Assembly: GCA_017399105.1 (NCBI GenBank)
Contig: JAFQEJ010000015.1
Location: 1 to 64,000, forward strand
Origin: Clostridia bacterium
GTDB lineage: Bacteria > Bacillota > Clostridia > Oscillospirales > CAG-272
Direction of reading: 5' to 3'
DNA length: 64,000 nucleotides
Position 1 is the stretch's first letter. Each line of letters opens with the position of its first letter. The position numbers were made by a program, and so were the translations under genes. The notes below the pieces were generated by a model. It saw only the letters and a program-made list of their open reading frames with translations, did no database searches and had not been told where the DNA came from. Positions 36,438 to 43,531 of this stretch are shown one piece after another.

Positions 36438-37493
36438 GTGAAAACAATCAGCCTGCAGAACATACAGCCTGAAATTAAAGGAACCGGTGAATTCTGCACC
36501 GCCGGCATGGAATTTCGTTATGAGTACAATAAACGCTCCTATACCCACCGCTTAATGTGCATCACCAACGGAAGCTGCAGCTTTCACTACGGTAAGAGGC
36601 ATTTCCGGTGCGAAAAGGGCATGATGTGTATCTTCTACAACAAGCAGATGAGCGAGAATTACGGCATCGGCGGTATGTATGAAATGGTCAGCGAGGGCAC
36701 ATGGACCATCGATAAGCTTATCGAGCTGGCAAAGGGTGCATATCAGGATCTGGACAACAACGGCAAAAAGAGCAAGGAAGATCAGTTCGGTCTTGGCATG
36801 GAAGATTACAACCAGCTCTACGGATTCCTTGATTCCTTCAATCTTCAGATTATCCAGCGCGATGATCAGGGTTATCCCGCCACCTTCGTTTATGATAACG
36901 AGCGCGTTGTCAATGCTTACCAGAAGCTGGTTGATGTATTCAAAAGAGACAATGCCTTCTTTGTCTCCGAATCGGTGGGCATGCACCCTGCATTCCGTGA
37001 AAGCCGCGTGCTCTTCTGCACCGGTGAATTCGGCTATACCGATATGTTCCGCGATATCAGCGATTTCGACTTCGGTGTACTCCCCTTCCCCAAATATGAT
37101 GAAGCTCAGGAGGACTACCGTACTACAGCACGTGCTACCTACTCCAGCTTCTGCATCCCGATCACCGTCAATGATCCCAAGATGTCAGCAGCCGTTCTCG
37201 AATGCTTCGCCTCCGAATCCTACCGTCAGGTATCTCCCACCTATTTTGAGAGTGCTCTCAAGGTCAAGTACAGCCGAGATGACGAATCGTCTGTGATGTT
37301 TGATCTGATCAAGTCTTCGGTTACCTTCAGCTTTGCAACCTCCTTTACCACCTCCATTGGCGACCCTCAGAACCTGTTCAAGAACACGCTGATCAATTTT
37401 AACAAAAACTGGGTATCCCAGATTGCCAAGTGGATGCCCTCCGCACAGGTTTTACTGGATGATGCGCTCGCAACCCTGAAAGAGCTTCCGTAA
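36438..37493 (+). CDS. Chimeric ORF: AraC-like sensor N-terminus fused to the C-terminal part of a solute-binding protein
   Basis: The start is GTG at 36438, with AAAGGAG 7 nt upstream; the open frame extends upstream to 36234 without a ribosome site. Of 351 aa, residues 1-62 resemble the cupin-like N-terminus of AraC-type regulators (PEIKGTGEFCTAGMEFRYEY, then HRLMCITNGSCSFHYGKRHF). From about residue 63 (FYNKQMSENYGIGGMY) the sequence follows the window's sugar-binding paralogues to their C-terminus, including SDFDFGVLPFPKYDEAQEDY. The signal peptide and first roughly 190 residues of the binding protein, and the AraC DNA-binding domain, are missing. The frame is intact. It may be a deletion relic or a cytosolic sugar-sensing protein. 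Confidence 0.7.
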   Translation: MKTISLQNIQPEIKGTGEFCTAGMEFRYEYNKRSYTHRLMCITNGSCSFHYGKRHFRCEKGMMCIFYNKQMSENYGIGGMYEMVSEGTWTIDKLIELAKGAYQDLDNNGKKSKEDQFGLGMEDYNQLYGFLDSFNLQIIQRDDQGYPATFVYDNERVVNAYQKLVDVFKRDNAFFVSESVGMHPAFRESRVLFCTGEFGYTDMFRDISDFDFGVLPFPKYDEAQEDYRTTARATYSSFCIPITVNDPKMSAAVLECFASESYRQVSPTYFESALKVKYSRDDESSVMFDLIKSSVTFSFATSFTTSIGDPQNLFKNTLINFNKNWVSQIAKWMPSAQVLLDDALATLKELP

Positions 37494-37529
37494 ACAGACA
37501 GAAGTCGCAGCCTGACAATCGAACCAAAG

Positions 37530-37567
37530 AATATCCAAGGGGCTGACGCATGCAAATGCGACAGCCC
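37530..37567 (+). terminator. CGCAT-loop hairpin, copy 1
   Basis: Stem GGGCTG-a-CGCAT with ATGCG-a-CAGCCC around a GCAA loop. The 38-nt unit from AATATCCAAGG recurs exactly at 37656-37693. There is no T-run after this copy. Confidence 0.75.
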
Positions 37568-37606
37568 AGCCATAAGATTTTCGATTTTGTGGCATATATT
37601 GATTGG

Positions 37607-37631
37607 TTTCAGGGCGTAAAACGCCCTGAAA
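37607..37631. repeat. 10-bp inverted repeat
   Basis: TTTCAGGGCG / CGCCCTGAAA with a 5-nt loop, between the two copies of the 38-nt unit. Confidence 0.7.
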
Positions 37632-37655
37632 TGGCGGTCATTGACCGGCAAAATC

Positions 37656-37699
37656 AATATCCAAGGGGCTGACGCATGCAAATGCGACAGCCCCTATTT
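37656..37699 (+). terminator. CGCAT-loop hairpin, copy 2, with T-run
   Basis: Exact copy of the 37530-37567 unit, extended by one more G-C pair and followed by TATTTT, so probably the working terminator of the chimeric gene. Confidence 0.8.
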
Positions 37700-37804
37700 T
37701 CAGGATAAAAGTACCGCCATTCTGTGCAGCACAGAAGCAGTCCCTCCCTGTTTTATCCGTTGCTGCAAAGATGAGAGAGCCGCAAGATTTGACTGCAATT
37801 ATCA

Positions 37805-37862
37805 AAAAAACAGTTAGACACATCACAAGGGAAAACCCGAAATGATGTGTCTAACTCTTTAT
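37805..37862 (-). terminator. Terminator hairpin below the decayed GGGtGRT copy
   Basis: Perfect 14-bp stem AGTTAGACACATCA (37812-37825) with TGATGTGTCTAACT (37843-37856) and an A-run on the left. It corresponds to the hairpin at 39261-39298 below the intact gene. Confidence 0.8.
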
Positions 37863-37898
37863 TCAATTTTCAGTATCGCTTTAACCAAAAGCGAACGC

Positions 37899-38131
37899 TT
37901 TAAGCATACTTGCTTGCATCTTCCACAGCAACAGCAACCGCAACAGTCATACCGACCATGGGATTGTTACCTGCGCCGATCAGACCCATCATTTCGACAT
38001 GCGCGGGAACGAAGGAAGAACCTGCGAACTGTGCGTTACCGTGCATACGACCCATGGTATCGGTCATACCGTAGGAAGCAGGATCTGCAGCCATGTTGTC
38101 GGGATGGAGTGTACGCCTGTGCCGCCGCCAA
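37899..38131 (-). pseudogene. Partial, diverged copy of the GGGtGRT gene 3' end
   Basis: Reading on the minus strand, the encoded piece (AADPASYGMTDTMGRMHGNA and onward to VAVAVAVEDASK) matches the last 65-70 residues of the intact gene at 39356-40354. At the DNA level the two regions agree at roughly nine bases in ten. The homology starts at about 38131 on the 5' side, includes a one-base deletion (GTACGCCTG for GTACGGCCTG near 38112), and continues through the terminator. It has no start site and no 5' part, so it is a non-functional fragment. The divergence argues against an assembly error. Confidence 0.85.
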
Positions 38132-38268
38132 GCAGCATTACGCTTGCGTCATCGAGGTATTCTATAAGAACGATCCGTAAATAACGAAGCCATCGGATTT
38201 CCATCCCCATACAGCGTTTGGGGATACCATGCTTTGCACAGTACCCCCTTATGTATTTCCGCCGGAAA
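38132..38268. other. Spacer between mscS and the decayed GGGtGRT fragment
   Basis: No complete gene. On the plus strand a short open stretch ends CVIEVFYKNDP-stop at about 38180 and may be the tail of a lost gene. An inverted repeat ATCCCC...GGGGAT lies at about 38202-38224, and TTTCCGgCGGAAA lies near the mscS stop. Confidence 0.4.
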
Positions 38269-39096
38269 TTACGAATTCTTCATAATCACATTGACATACT
38301 GATACGGAATCTCAATACCGGCTTCGTCAAGCGCTTTCTTGACATTCTCCCACATATCGAAATTCACCGACCAGTAATTGGCAGAATCACACCATACCCG
38401 AAGCTTCATCGTTATTGCAGAATCGCCATGAGCCGCCACCAAAACAACCGGTGCCGGATCTTTAACAATCATCTCATTGGCCTGTGCCGTTTCCAGAATC
38501 ACTTTTCTGGCAGCGTCAATATCCGCATCGTAAGAAATGCTGAAATCGAAATCCAGACGACGGGTAGGCTCGGTAGAAAGATTGGCAATCATGCTGTTGG
38601 TCAGCGTGGAATTCGGAACACTAATGTCCTGATTATCAGCGGTCGTAATCAGAGTATAATAAATGCCGATGTCTTTGACGGTACCACTGACACTGCCGCT
38701 GATAATAAAATCACCGACATGGAACGGCTTGCAGAACATCAAAATGACACCGCTGGCGATGTTGGTCAATCCGCCCTGAAGAGCCAGACCGATCGCAAGA
38801 CCGCAGGAACCGAGTACAGCAATAACCGAAGATTCCGGCACACCGATGATGATAACAGCAGTCAGAACAACAATCGCCTTCAGAAGAAGCTCAATGAAAT
38901 TGGTGAAAAAAGATTTTACATTGCTGTCAAGCCTTTCAAAAGCTTTCGTCTTTTGAATCGCCTTGGAAAATACTTTTACCAATGAAAATCCCACAATGAG
39001 GACGAGAATGGCAAACAAAATATCCATTACTTTTCCGGTAAGGTAGGAATTGACAAACGTTGCAAACCAAGAAGCAAAGCTGATCGTAGTTTCCAT
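38269..39096 (-). CDS. MscS-family small-conductance mechanosensitive channel
   Basis: The 275-aa product has an N-terminal membrane part of three helices. The pore helix region reads AVLGSCGLAIGLALQGGLTN, followed by the MscS beta domain (FHVGDFIISGSVSGTVKDIG, then VPNSTLTNSMIANLS) and the alpha/beta C-terminus. Size and layout match MscS/YkuT. It releases osmolytes on hypo-osmotic shock. AAGGAG lies 7 nt before the ATG at 39096; the longer start at 39159 is rejected. It sits between the intact GGGtGRT gene and its partial copy and has its own promoter. Confidence 0.93.
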   Translation of the reverse strand: METTISFASWFATFVNSYLTGKVMDILFAILVLIVGFSLVKVFSKAIQKTKAFERLDSNVKSFFTNFIELLLKAIVVLTAVIIIGVPESSVIAVLGSCGLAIGLALQGGLTNIASGVILMFCKPFHVGDFIISGSVSGTVKDIGIYYTLITTADNQDISVPNSTLTNSMIANLSTEPTRRLDFDFSISYDADIDAARKVILETAQANEMIVKDPAPVVLVAAHGDSAITMKLRVWCDSANYWSVNFDMWENVKKALDEAGIEIPYQYVNVIMKNS

Positions 39097-39168
39097 AAGA
39101 GAATCTCCTTCATAAAATAAGTTTTGTGATCGTTCCCGCGCAAATACATGGGAATACAAATCTATTTA

Positions 39169-39197
39169 ATGATAACACATATAGCCTGTGTTGTCAA
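39169..39197 (-). promoter_or_regulatory. Promoter of mscS
   Basis: Minus-strand -35 TTGACA (39192-39197), 17-bp spacer, -10 TATCAT (39169-39174). The -35 is within an imperfect dyad of AGCCTATA-type sequence. Confidence 0.75.
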
Positions 39198-39254
39198 TCG
39201 TTATAGGCTATATATTCTCCATCCTTAATTATATAATTGTAAAAATTCTCCATA

Positions 39255-39303
39255 AATGCTAGACACATCATCGAGTAAAACCTCAAAATGATGTGTCCAA
39301 CTT
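39255..39303 (-). terminator. Terminator of the GGGtGRT gene
   Basis: GACACATCA (39262-39270) pairs with TGATGTGTC (39289-39297), with an inner GAG/CTC; paralogous to 37812-37856. Confidence 0.75.
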
Positions 39304-39355
39304 TTATTTACACTTACGTTTTTGCGGAGTTTTTTCAAAAAGCGACCGTTTTTCC

Positions 39356-40354
39356 TTACTTGCTTGCCTCTTCAACTGCAACAGCAACCGCAACAGTCAT
39401 ACCAACCATCGGGTTGTTACCTGCGCCGATCAGACCCATCATTTCTACATGCGCGGGAACAGAGGAAGAACCTGCGAACTGTGCATCACCGTGCATACGA
39501 CCCATGGTATCGGTCATACCGTAGGAAGCAGGACCTGCAGCCATGTTGTCGGGATGGAGTGTACGGCCTGTGCCGCCGCCCGATGCAACAGAGAAATACT
39601 TCTTGCCGTTCTCGTTGCACCACTTCTTGTAGGTACCTGCAACGGGATGCTGGAATCTGGTGGGGTTGGTGGAGTTACCGGTGATCGAAACACCGACGTT
39701 CTCCAGTCTCATGATCGCAACACCTTCGGGAACGCTGTCGGAGCCGTAGCACTTAACCTTAGCTCTGTCACCGTTGGAGTATGCGGTTTCCTTGATCACT
39801 GCAACCTCTTCGGTGTAGGGATCAAACTCGGTCTGAACATAGGTAAAGCCGTTGATACGGGAAATGATCATAGCAGCATCCTTGCCGAGACCGTTGAGGA
39901 TAACGCGCAGGGGCTTGGAGCGAACCTTGTTTGCATTGAGGGCGATCTTGATCGCGCCTTCAGCAGCGGCAAAGGACTCGTGGCCGGCGAGGAAGCAGAA
40001 GCACTCTGTCTCGTCGGAGAGGAGCATTGCGCCCAGGTTGCCGTGGCCGAGACCAACCTTGCGGTTCTCAGCAACAGAGCCGGGGATGCAGAATGCCTGC
40101 AGACCGATACCGATCGCAGCAGCAGCGTCGGAAGCCTTGGTGCAGCCCTTCTTGATTGCGATGGCAGCGCCTACAACATATGCCCACTTGGCATTCTCAA
40201 AGCAGATGGGCTGTGTTTCTTCTACGATCTTGTAGGGATCAATGCCCTTCGCGTCGCAGATTTCCTTACATTCGTCGATGGAGGAAATGCCGTATTCCTT
40301 AAGAACTGCGAGAATTTTCGCCTCGCGTCTTTCGTAACCTTCAAAATGTGCCAT
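39356..40354 (-). CDS. GGGtGRT protein
   Basis: The 332-aa product contains the motif that names the family, SVASGGGTGRTLHPDNMAAG, about 70 residues from the end. Other segments are FENAKWAYVVGAAIAIKKG and GLGHGNLGAMLLSDETECF. The biochemical role is not established as far as I know. The start at 40354 has AGGAGG 8 nt upstream; the frame's earlier start at 40372 overlaps the NifU-like stop and lacks a site. It is co-transcribed with the NifU-like gene, a pairing seen in gut anaerobes. Glycine- and alanine-rich stretches are common in it. Confidence 0.88.
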   Translation of the reverse strand: MAHFEGYERREAKILAVLKEYGISSIDECKEICDAKGIDPYKIVEETQPICFENAKWAYVVGAAIAIKKGCTKASDAAAAIGIGLQAFCIPGSVAENRKVGLGHGNLGAMLLSDETECFCFLAGHESFAAAEGAIKIALNANKVRSKPLRVILNGLGKDAAMIISRINGFTYVQTEFDPYTEEVAVIKETAYSNGDRAKVKCYGSDSVPEGVAIMRLENVGVSITGNSTNPTRFQHPVAGTYKKWCNENGKKYFSVASGGGTGRTLHPDNMAAGPASYGMTDTMGRMHGDAQFAGSSSVPAHVEMMGLIGAGNNPMVGMTVAVAVAVEEASK

Positions 40355-40371
40355 TCGATTATCCTCCTTCA

Positions 40372-41082
40372 TTATTCCTTGCGGGGGTCAATGTACTTGA
40401 CAGCTTCAGCGAAGCGGCCGTATGTACCCTTGGACTTCTCGTAAGCTTCGTTAGGCTCCATGCCCTTCTTGATGAAGTCGGTCATCTTGCCCAGCGAAAC
40501 GAACTCGTAGCCGATTACCTGATCGTCAGCGTCAAGCGCCATTCTGGTGCAATAGCCCTCGGTCATCTCCAGGTAACGAACGCCCTTTTCCTTGGTGCCG
40601 TACATGGTACCGACCATGGAGCGTGCGCCCTTGCCCAGGTCTTCCATACCTGCGCCGATAACAAGACCGTCTTCAGAGAAAGCGGACTGGGAGCGGCCGT
40701 AAACAATCTGCAGGAAGAGTTCGCGCATAGCGGTGTTGATGGCGTCGCAGACCAGGTCTGTGTTGAGCGCCTCAAGCAGAGTCTTGCCGGGGAGAATCTC
40801 AGCCGCCATAGCAGCAGAGTGGGTCATGCCCGAGCATCCGATGGTCTCAACGAGAGCCTCCTCGATGATACCCTTCTTAACATTCAGCGAGAGCTTGCAG
40901 GCGCCCTGCTGAGGAGCGCACCAGCCCACACCGTGGGTATAAGCGGAAATGTCCTTGATTTCGTATGCCTTCACCCATCTGCCCTCTTCGGGAATGGGAG
41001 CGGGACCGTGGTTGGGGCCCTTGGCAACCTTACACATGCTCGCTACTTCATGAGAGAGAGCATATTCGCAGTTATTGCTCAT
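40372..41082 (-). CDS. Iron-sulfur cluster assembly scaffold-like protein (NifU N-terminal/IscU type)
   Basis: The 236-aa product resembles NifU/IscU scaffolds with the cysteines spread out: VGWCAPQQGACKLSL, VETIGCSGMTHSAAMAAEIL, TDLVCDAIN and EGYCTRMALD. A normal IscU is about 130 aa, so this is an enlarged version. It probably holds or transfers Fe-S clusters, perhaps to the GGGtGRT protein encoded directly downstream; that partnership is inferred from gene order. A GGAG-type site precedes the ATG. Confidence 0.82.
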   Translation of the reverse strand: MSNNCEYALSHEVASMCKVAKGPNHGPAPIPEEGRWVKAYEIKDISAYTHGVGWCAPQQGACKLSLNVKKGIIEEALVETIGCSGMTHSAAMAAEILPGKTLLEALNTDLVCDAINTAMRELFLQIVYGRSQSAFSEDGLVIGAGMEDLGKGARSMVGTMYGTKEKGVRYLEMTEGYCTRMALDADDQVIGYEFVSLGKMTDFIKKGMEPNEAYEKSKGTYGRFAEAVKYIDPRKE

Positions 41083-41131
41083 GATTTATATCTCCTTCTA
41101 TTGAAATCATTGGGGTCTTTACAACATTTCT

Positions 41132-41160
41132 ATTATACTATATTCTCCCGATAAAATCAA
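41132..41160 (-). promoter_or_regulatory. Promoter of the NifU-like/GGGtGRT operon
   Basis: Minus-strand -35 TTGATT (41155-41160), 17-bp spacer, -10 TATAAT (41132-41137). Confidence 0.75.
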
Positions 41161-41340
41161 TAATCGACATGAAAAAAAACTATTAACATTGCCCAACTTC
41201 GGCGTAATTGACAGACTCCACAAAAGAGACTCGCGTTTTTTGTCGCATCTGACATACCCCACCCCCGCCGAAATTCACACCCGCGTCATATTTCATTTGT
41301 ATAATGAAGGTAAATCATTGCCGCCCACAGGAGGAATCGC

Positions 41341-41910
41341 ATGTTTTTTGTCGCCTGCTATTATGTCGCCGTCATCGCCCTCATCCTCGCAGCACTCTAT
41401 ACGCTCTATAAAATCATCTGGTATTCACTGAAAATGTACGCACTGAGCCGCCGCATCAACCGCGTGGGAAGCGCATCGAGCCGCCTAACACGCCACCGCG
41501 GCATCCTCGGCACAATCTTCGGTCAAAAGGGCACCCCCGACTTCACCCTCTCCACCGATACCTATGAAGTCAGCATCCTCTCCTTCATCTCCACCCACGG
41601 CCGCTGGAACATCGAAAAATCCCGCAAAGGCTATTTCGCCGAAGCCCGCAAAAAGAATCTTATCTTCTACAAAACCGAAGTTCACGGTGCCCAGCCCGGC
41701 CATGCCATCGACTACCGCAGAGAATCGCGCTTTCAAAGAAGCCGACTCCATCTGACTCCCCACGGCAATGTAAAGCAGATACTTATGATATATCCCACTC
41801 CCACGCATCTCACCTATACCCAAAGCCAATACGAATATCTGAGCACCGGCAGCAAAGTCGACAGCTATACCGTTATGCATGCCGATGACCTCTTCGCCAT
41901 GTTCCGATAA
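41341..41910 (+). CDS. Membrane-anchored protein of unknown function
   Basis: The 189-aa product begins with one hydrophobic segment (VAVIALILAALYTLYKIIW, about 9-27). A basic soluble part follows, with GTPDFTLSTDTYEVSILSFI, HGRWNIEKSRKGYFAEARKK and a Tyr-rich C-terminus. No family was recognised. An AGGAGG-like site (41331-41336) precedes the ATG. It heads a compact plus-strand cluster of four genes: the next lipoprotein begins 34 nt later and the last three overlap. A TATAAT at 41300-41305 may be its -10, but no -35 fits. Confidence 0.65.
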   Translation: MFFVACYYVAVIALILAALYTLYKIIWYSLKMYALSRRINRVGSASSRLTRHRGILGTIFGQKGTPDFTLSTDTYEVSILSFISTHGRWNIEKSRKGYFAEARKKNLIFYKTEVHGAQPGHAIDYRRESRFQRSRLHLTPHGNVKQILMIYPTPTHLTYTQSQYEYLSTGSKVDSYTVMHADDLFAMFR

Positions 41911-41944
41911 CCGTTCACCATCCACCAAAGAAAGGAGCACGTCC

Positions 41945-42478
41945 ATGAAACATATCGCTATCCTCCTCCTCGCCATCCTCCTCTCCCTCACCGCCTGCCA
42001 AAGCTCCCCTTCCCCCGCCGAGGAAACCGCATCGGTAAATGATCCCGCATGGCAGACCGCCGCCGAATCGCTCTCCCCCGAGGAAGCCGAACGCATTGAC
42101 GCCCTTCTCGCAAAATTGGAGCCTGTCGAGCCTGCCTCAACCGACGATACCATCCGCGTCTTTTATTCCCCCGTCATGCAGCTGCGCCATCTGGAGCTGG
42201 AGGGTACCACTCTCACCATTCTCGTGCAGTTCAAATGGGACGACACCCTGTACATCACCGCCTATCCCGCCCACGGTGACATCGGCAGCACAGGAGCCAA
42301 TACCCACTGCGGATGGACTGCCGACGGCAGAAGCTACGCTCTGATGGAGCTTGATTTCAACAGCGTCGATGATATTCCCGATTCCATCACGCTTACCACC
42401 GACAAAGCCACCATTGATCATAACATTGTCGATTTTGAAGCCACCCTCACCATCGATCTCACCGAGGTAAAATCATGA
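41945..42478 (+). CDS. Small lipoprotein of unknown function
   Basis: The 177-aa product has a lipoprotein signal (LSLTACQSS, cysteine at about 18), a helical charged segment rich in Glu/Ala (ESLSPEEAERIDALLAKLEP) and a beta-rich C-terminal domain with HCGWTADGRSYALMELDF. No family was recognised. AAAGGAG lies before the ATG at 41945; the upstream frame start at 41879 overlaps the previous gene and is rejected. Its stop overlaps the next start (ATGA). Confidence 0.7.
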   Translation: MKHIAILLLAILLSLTACQSSPSPAEETASVNDPAWQTAAESLSPEEAERIDALLAKLEPVEPASTDDTIRVFYSPVMQLRHLELEGTTLTILVQFKWDDTLYITAYPAHGDIGSTGANTHCGWTADGRSYALMELDFNSVDDIPDSITLTTDKATIDHNIVDFEATLTIDLTEVKS

Positions 42479-42954
42479 CCTGCTCTTTTCTTTCACTGGG
42501 CGACCATCCTCAGTTCATCCCCCGCGCTGCCGCCTGGTTCCATGAAAAATGGCAAATTCCCGAGAAAACCTACCTTGACAGCATGCACGCCTCACTCGGC
42601 GCCTCAATTCCCACCTGGTATCTTGTTATCGAAGGCGATTTCATTGAAAGCGGCCGCATCATCGCCGGAGCCGGCGTCATCGAGAACGATTTCCATGACC
42701 GCCGCGACCTCTCCCCCAACCTCTGCGCCCTCTATGTGGAGGAAGACTACCGCGGCAGAGGAATCGCCCGCTCTCTTCTCGATTTTGTCTGCAGCGATAT
42801 GCGCGATCACGGATATGCCACCCTCTATCTGCTCACCGATCACACCGATTTCTACGAAAAATGCGGCTGGGAATATCTCTGCCCGGCACAGAGCAACGGT
42901 GAGGATCACCTCTCCCGCATGTATGTGCATACCTTCACCAAGGAGTCCCTATGA
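42475..42954 (+). CDS. GNAT family N-acetyltransferase
   Basis: The 159-aa product has the GNAT acetyl-CoA loop in LYVEEDYRGRGIARSLLDFV (motif A, about 88-107) and motif B LYLLTDHTDFYEKCGWEYL. The substrate is unknown. The gene overlaps both neighbours by 4 nt (ATGA), so it is translationally coupled within the 41341-43403 operon. Confidence 0.88.
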   Translation: MTCSFLSLGDHPQFIPRAAAWFHEKWQIPEKTYLDSMHASLGASIPTWYLVIEGDFIESGRIIAGAGVIENDFHDRRDLSPNLCALYVEEDYRGRGIARSLLDFVCSDMRDHGYATLYLLTDHTDFYEKCGWEYLCPAQSNGEDHLSRMYVHTFTKESL

Positions 42955-43403
42955 CAAAAAAGAACAGAACCTTCCTCCTCACCGTCATCCCGCTGCTGCT
43001 CCTTTTCTTCATCGCATGGCAAATCACCTCGCGTTATGAGCTCACCTACAGGGCAAACTGGGGCTTCTCACTCCCCATAACCTCCCTCTGCCGTGAGATT
43101 TATGCCGCCGATTCGGGCGCAAGCTTCCATGGCGACGGCATTCGCTGTCATGTCTATTCCTATAAATACGAGGATGACCTCAAGCTCCTCTTCACATGGG
43201 CCGCTGACCGCACCACAGACGCGGGAATCCCCTGTGCCACCACCGCCTCCCTTTGGCTGGATGCCCTCGATGTCCCCACAGCCTTCCGCCCCGATGCCGA
43301 TGCCTGCACCTTCTGGTACAATTCACAGCCCGACGGCAGCGAGCTTATCGTCCTTATGAACCCGGAGGAAAACCGCCTTTATATCCTCGAGCGCTTCCTG
43401 TGA
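42951..43403 (+). CDS. Membrane-anchored protein of unknown function
   Basis: The 150-aa product has an N-terminal hydrophobic anchor (LLTVIPLLLLFFIAWQI, about 9-25) without a lipobox, then an extracytoplasmic domain with a short cysteine content and FTWAADRTTDAGIP and FWYNSQPDGSELIVLM. No family was recognised. It is the last gene of the overlapping cluster. No strong hairpin follows before the next promoter at 43447. Confidence 0.65.
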   Translation: MTKKNRTFLLTVIPLLLLFFIAWQITSRYELTYRANWGFSLPITSLCREIYAADSGASFHGDGIRCHVYSYKYEDDLKLLFTWAADRTTDAGIPCATTASLWLDALDVPTAFRPDADACTFWYNSQPDGSELIVLMNPEENRLYILERFL

Positions 43404-43446
43404 GAAGACCTTTTCACTTTATTGCATTAAAACATTATCAAACCTC

Positions 43447-43475
43447 TTGCTTTTTTCATTCAAATGTGATAAAAT
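43447..43475 (+). promoter_or_regulatory. Promoter of the permuted solute-binding protein gene
   Basis: -35 TTGCTT (43447-43452), 17-bp spacer with TGTGA, -10 TAAAAT (43470-43475). Confidence 0.7.
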
Positions 43476-43531
43476 AGCCTCATCAAAGGCAGATACCTGC
43501 CAAAATACATCTACATCAGGAGATTATCATT

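Noticed and set aside
37530..37693. Two identical 38-nt units with a spacer as a possible mini-CRISPR
   Set aside because: Only two copies, each a self-complementary terminator-like hairpin that also occurs singly elsewhere; no cas genes.
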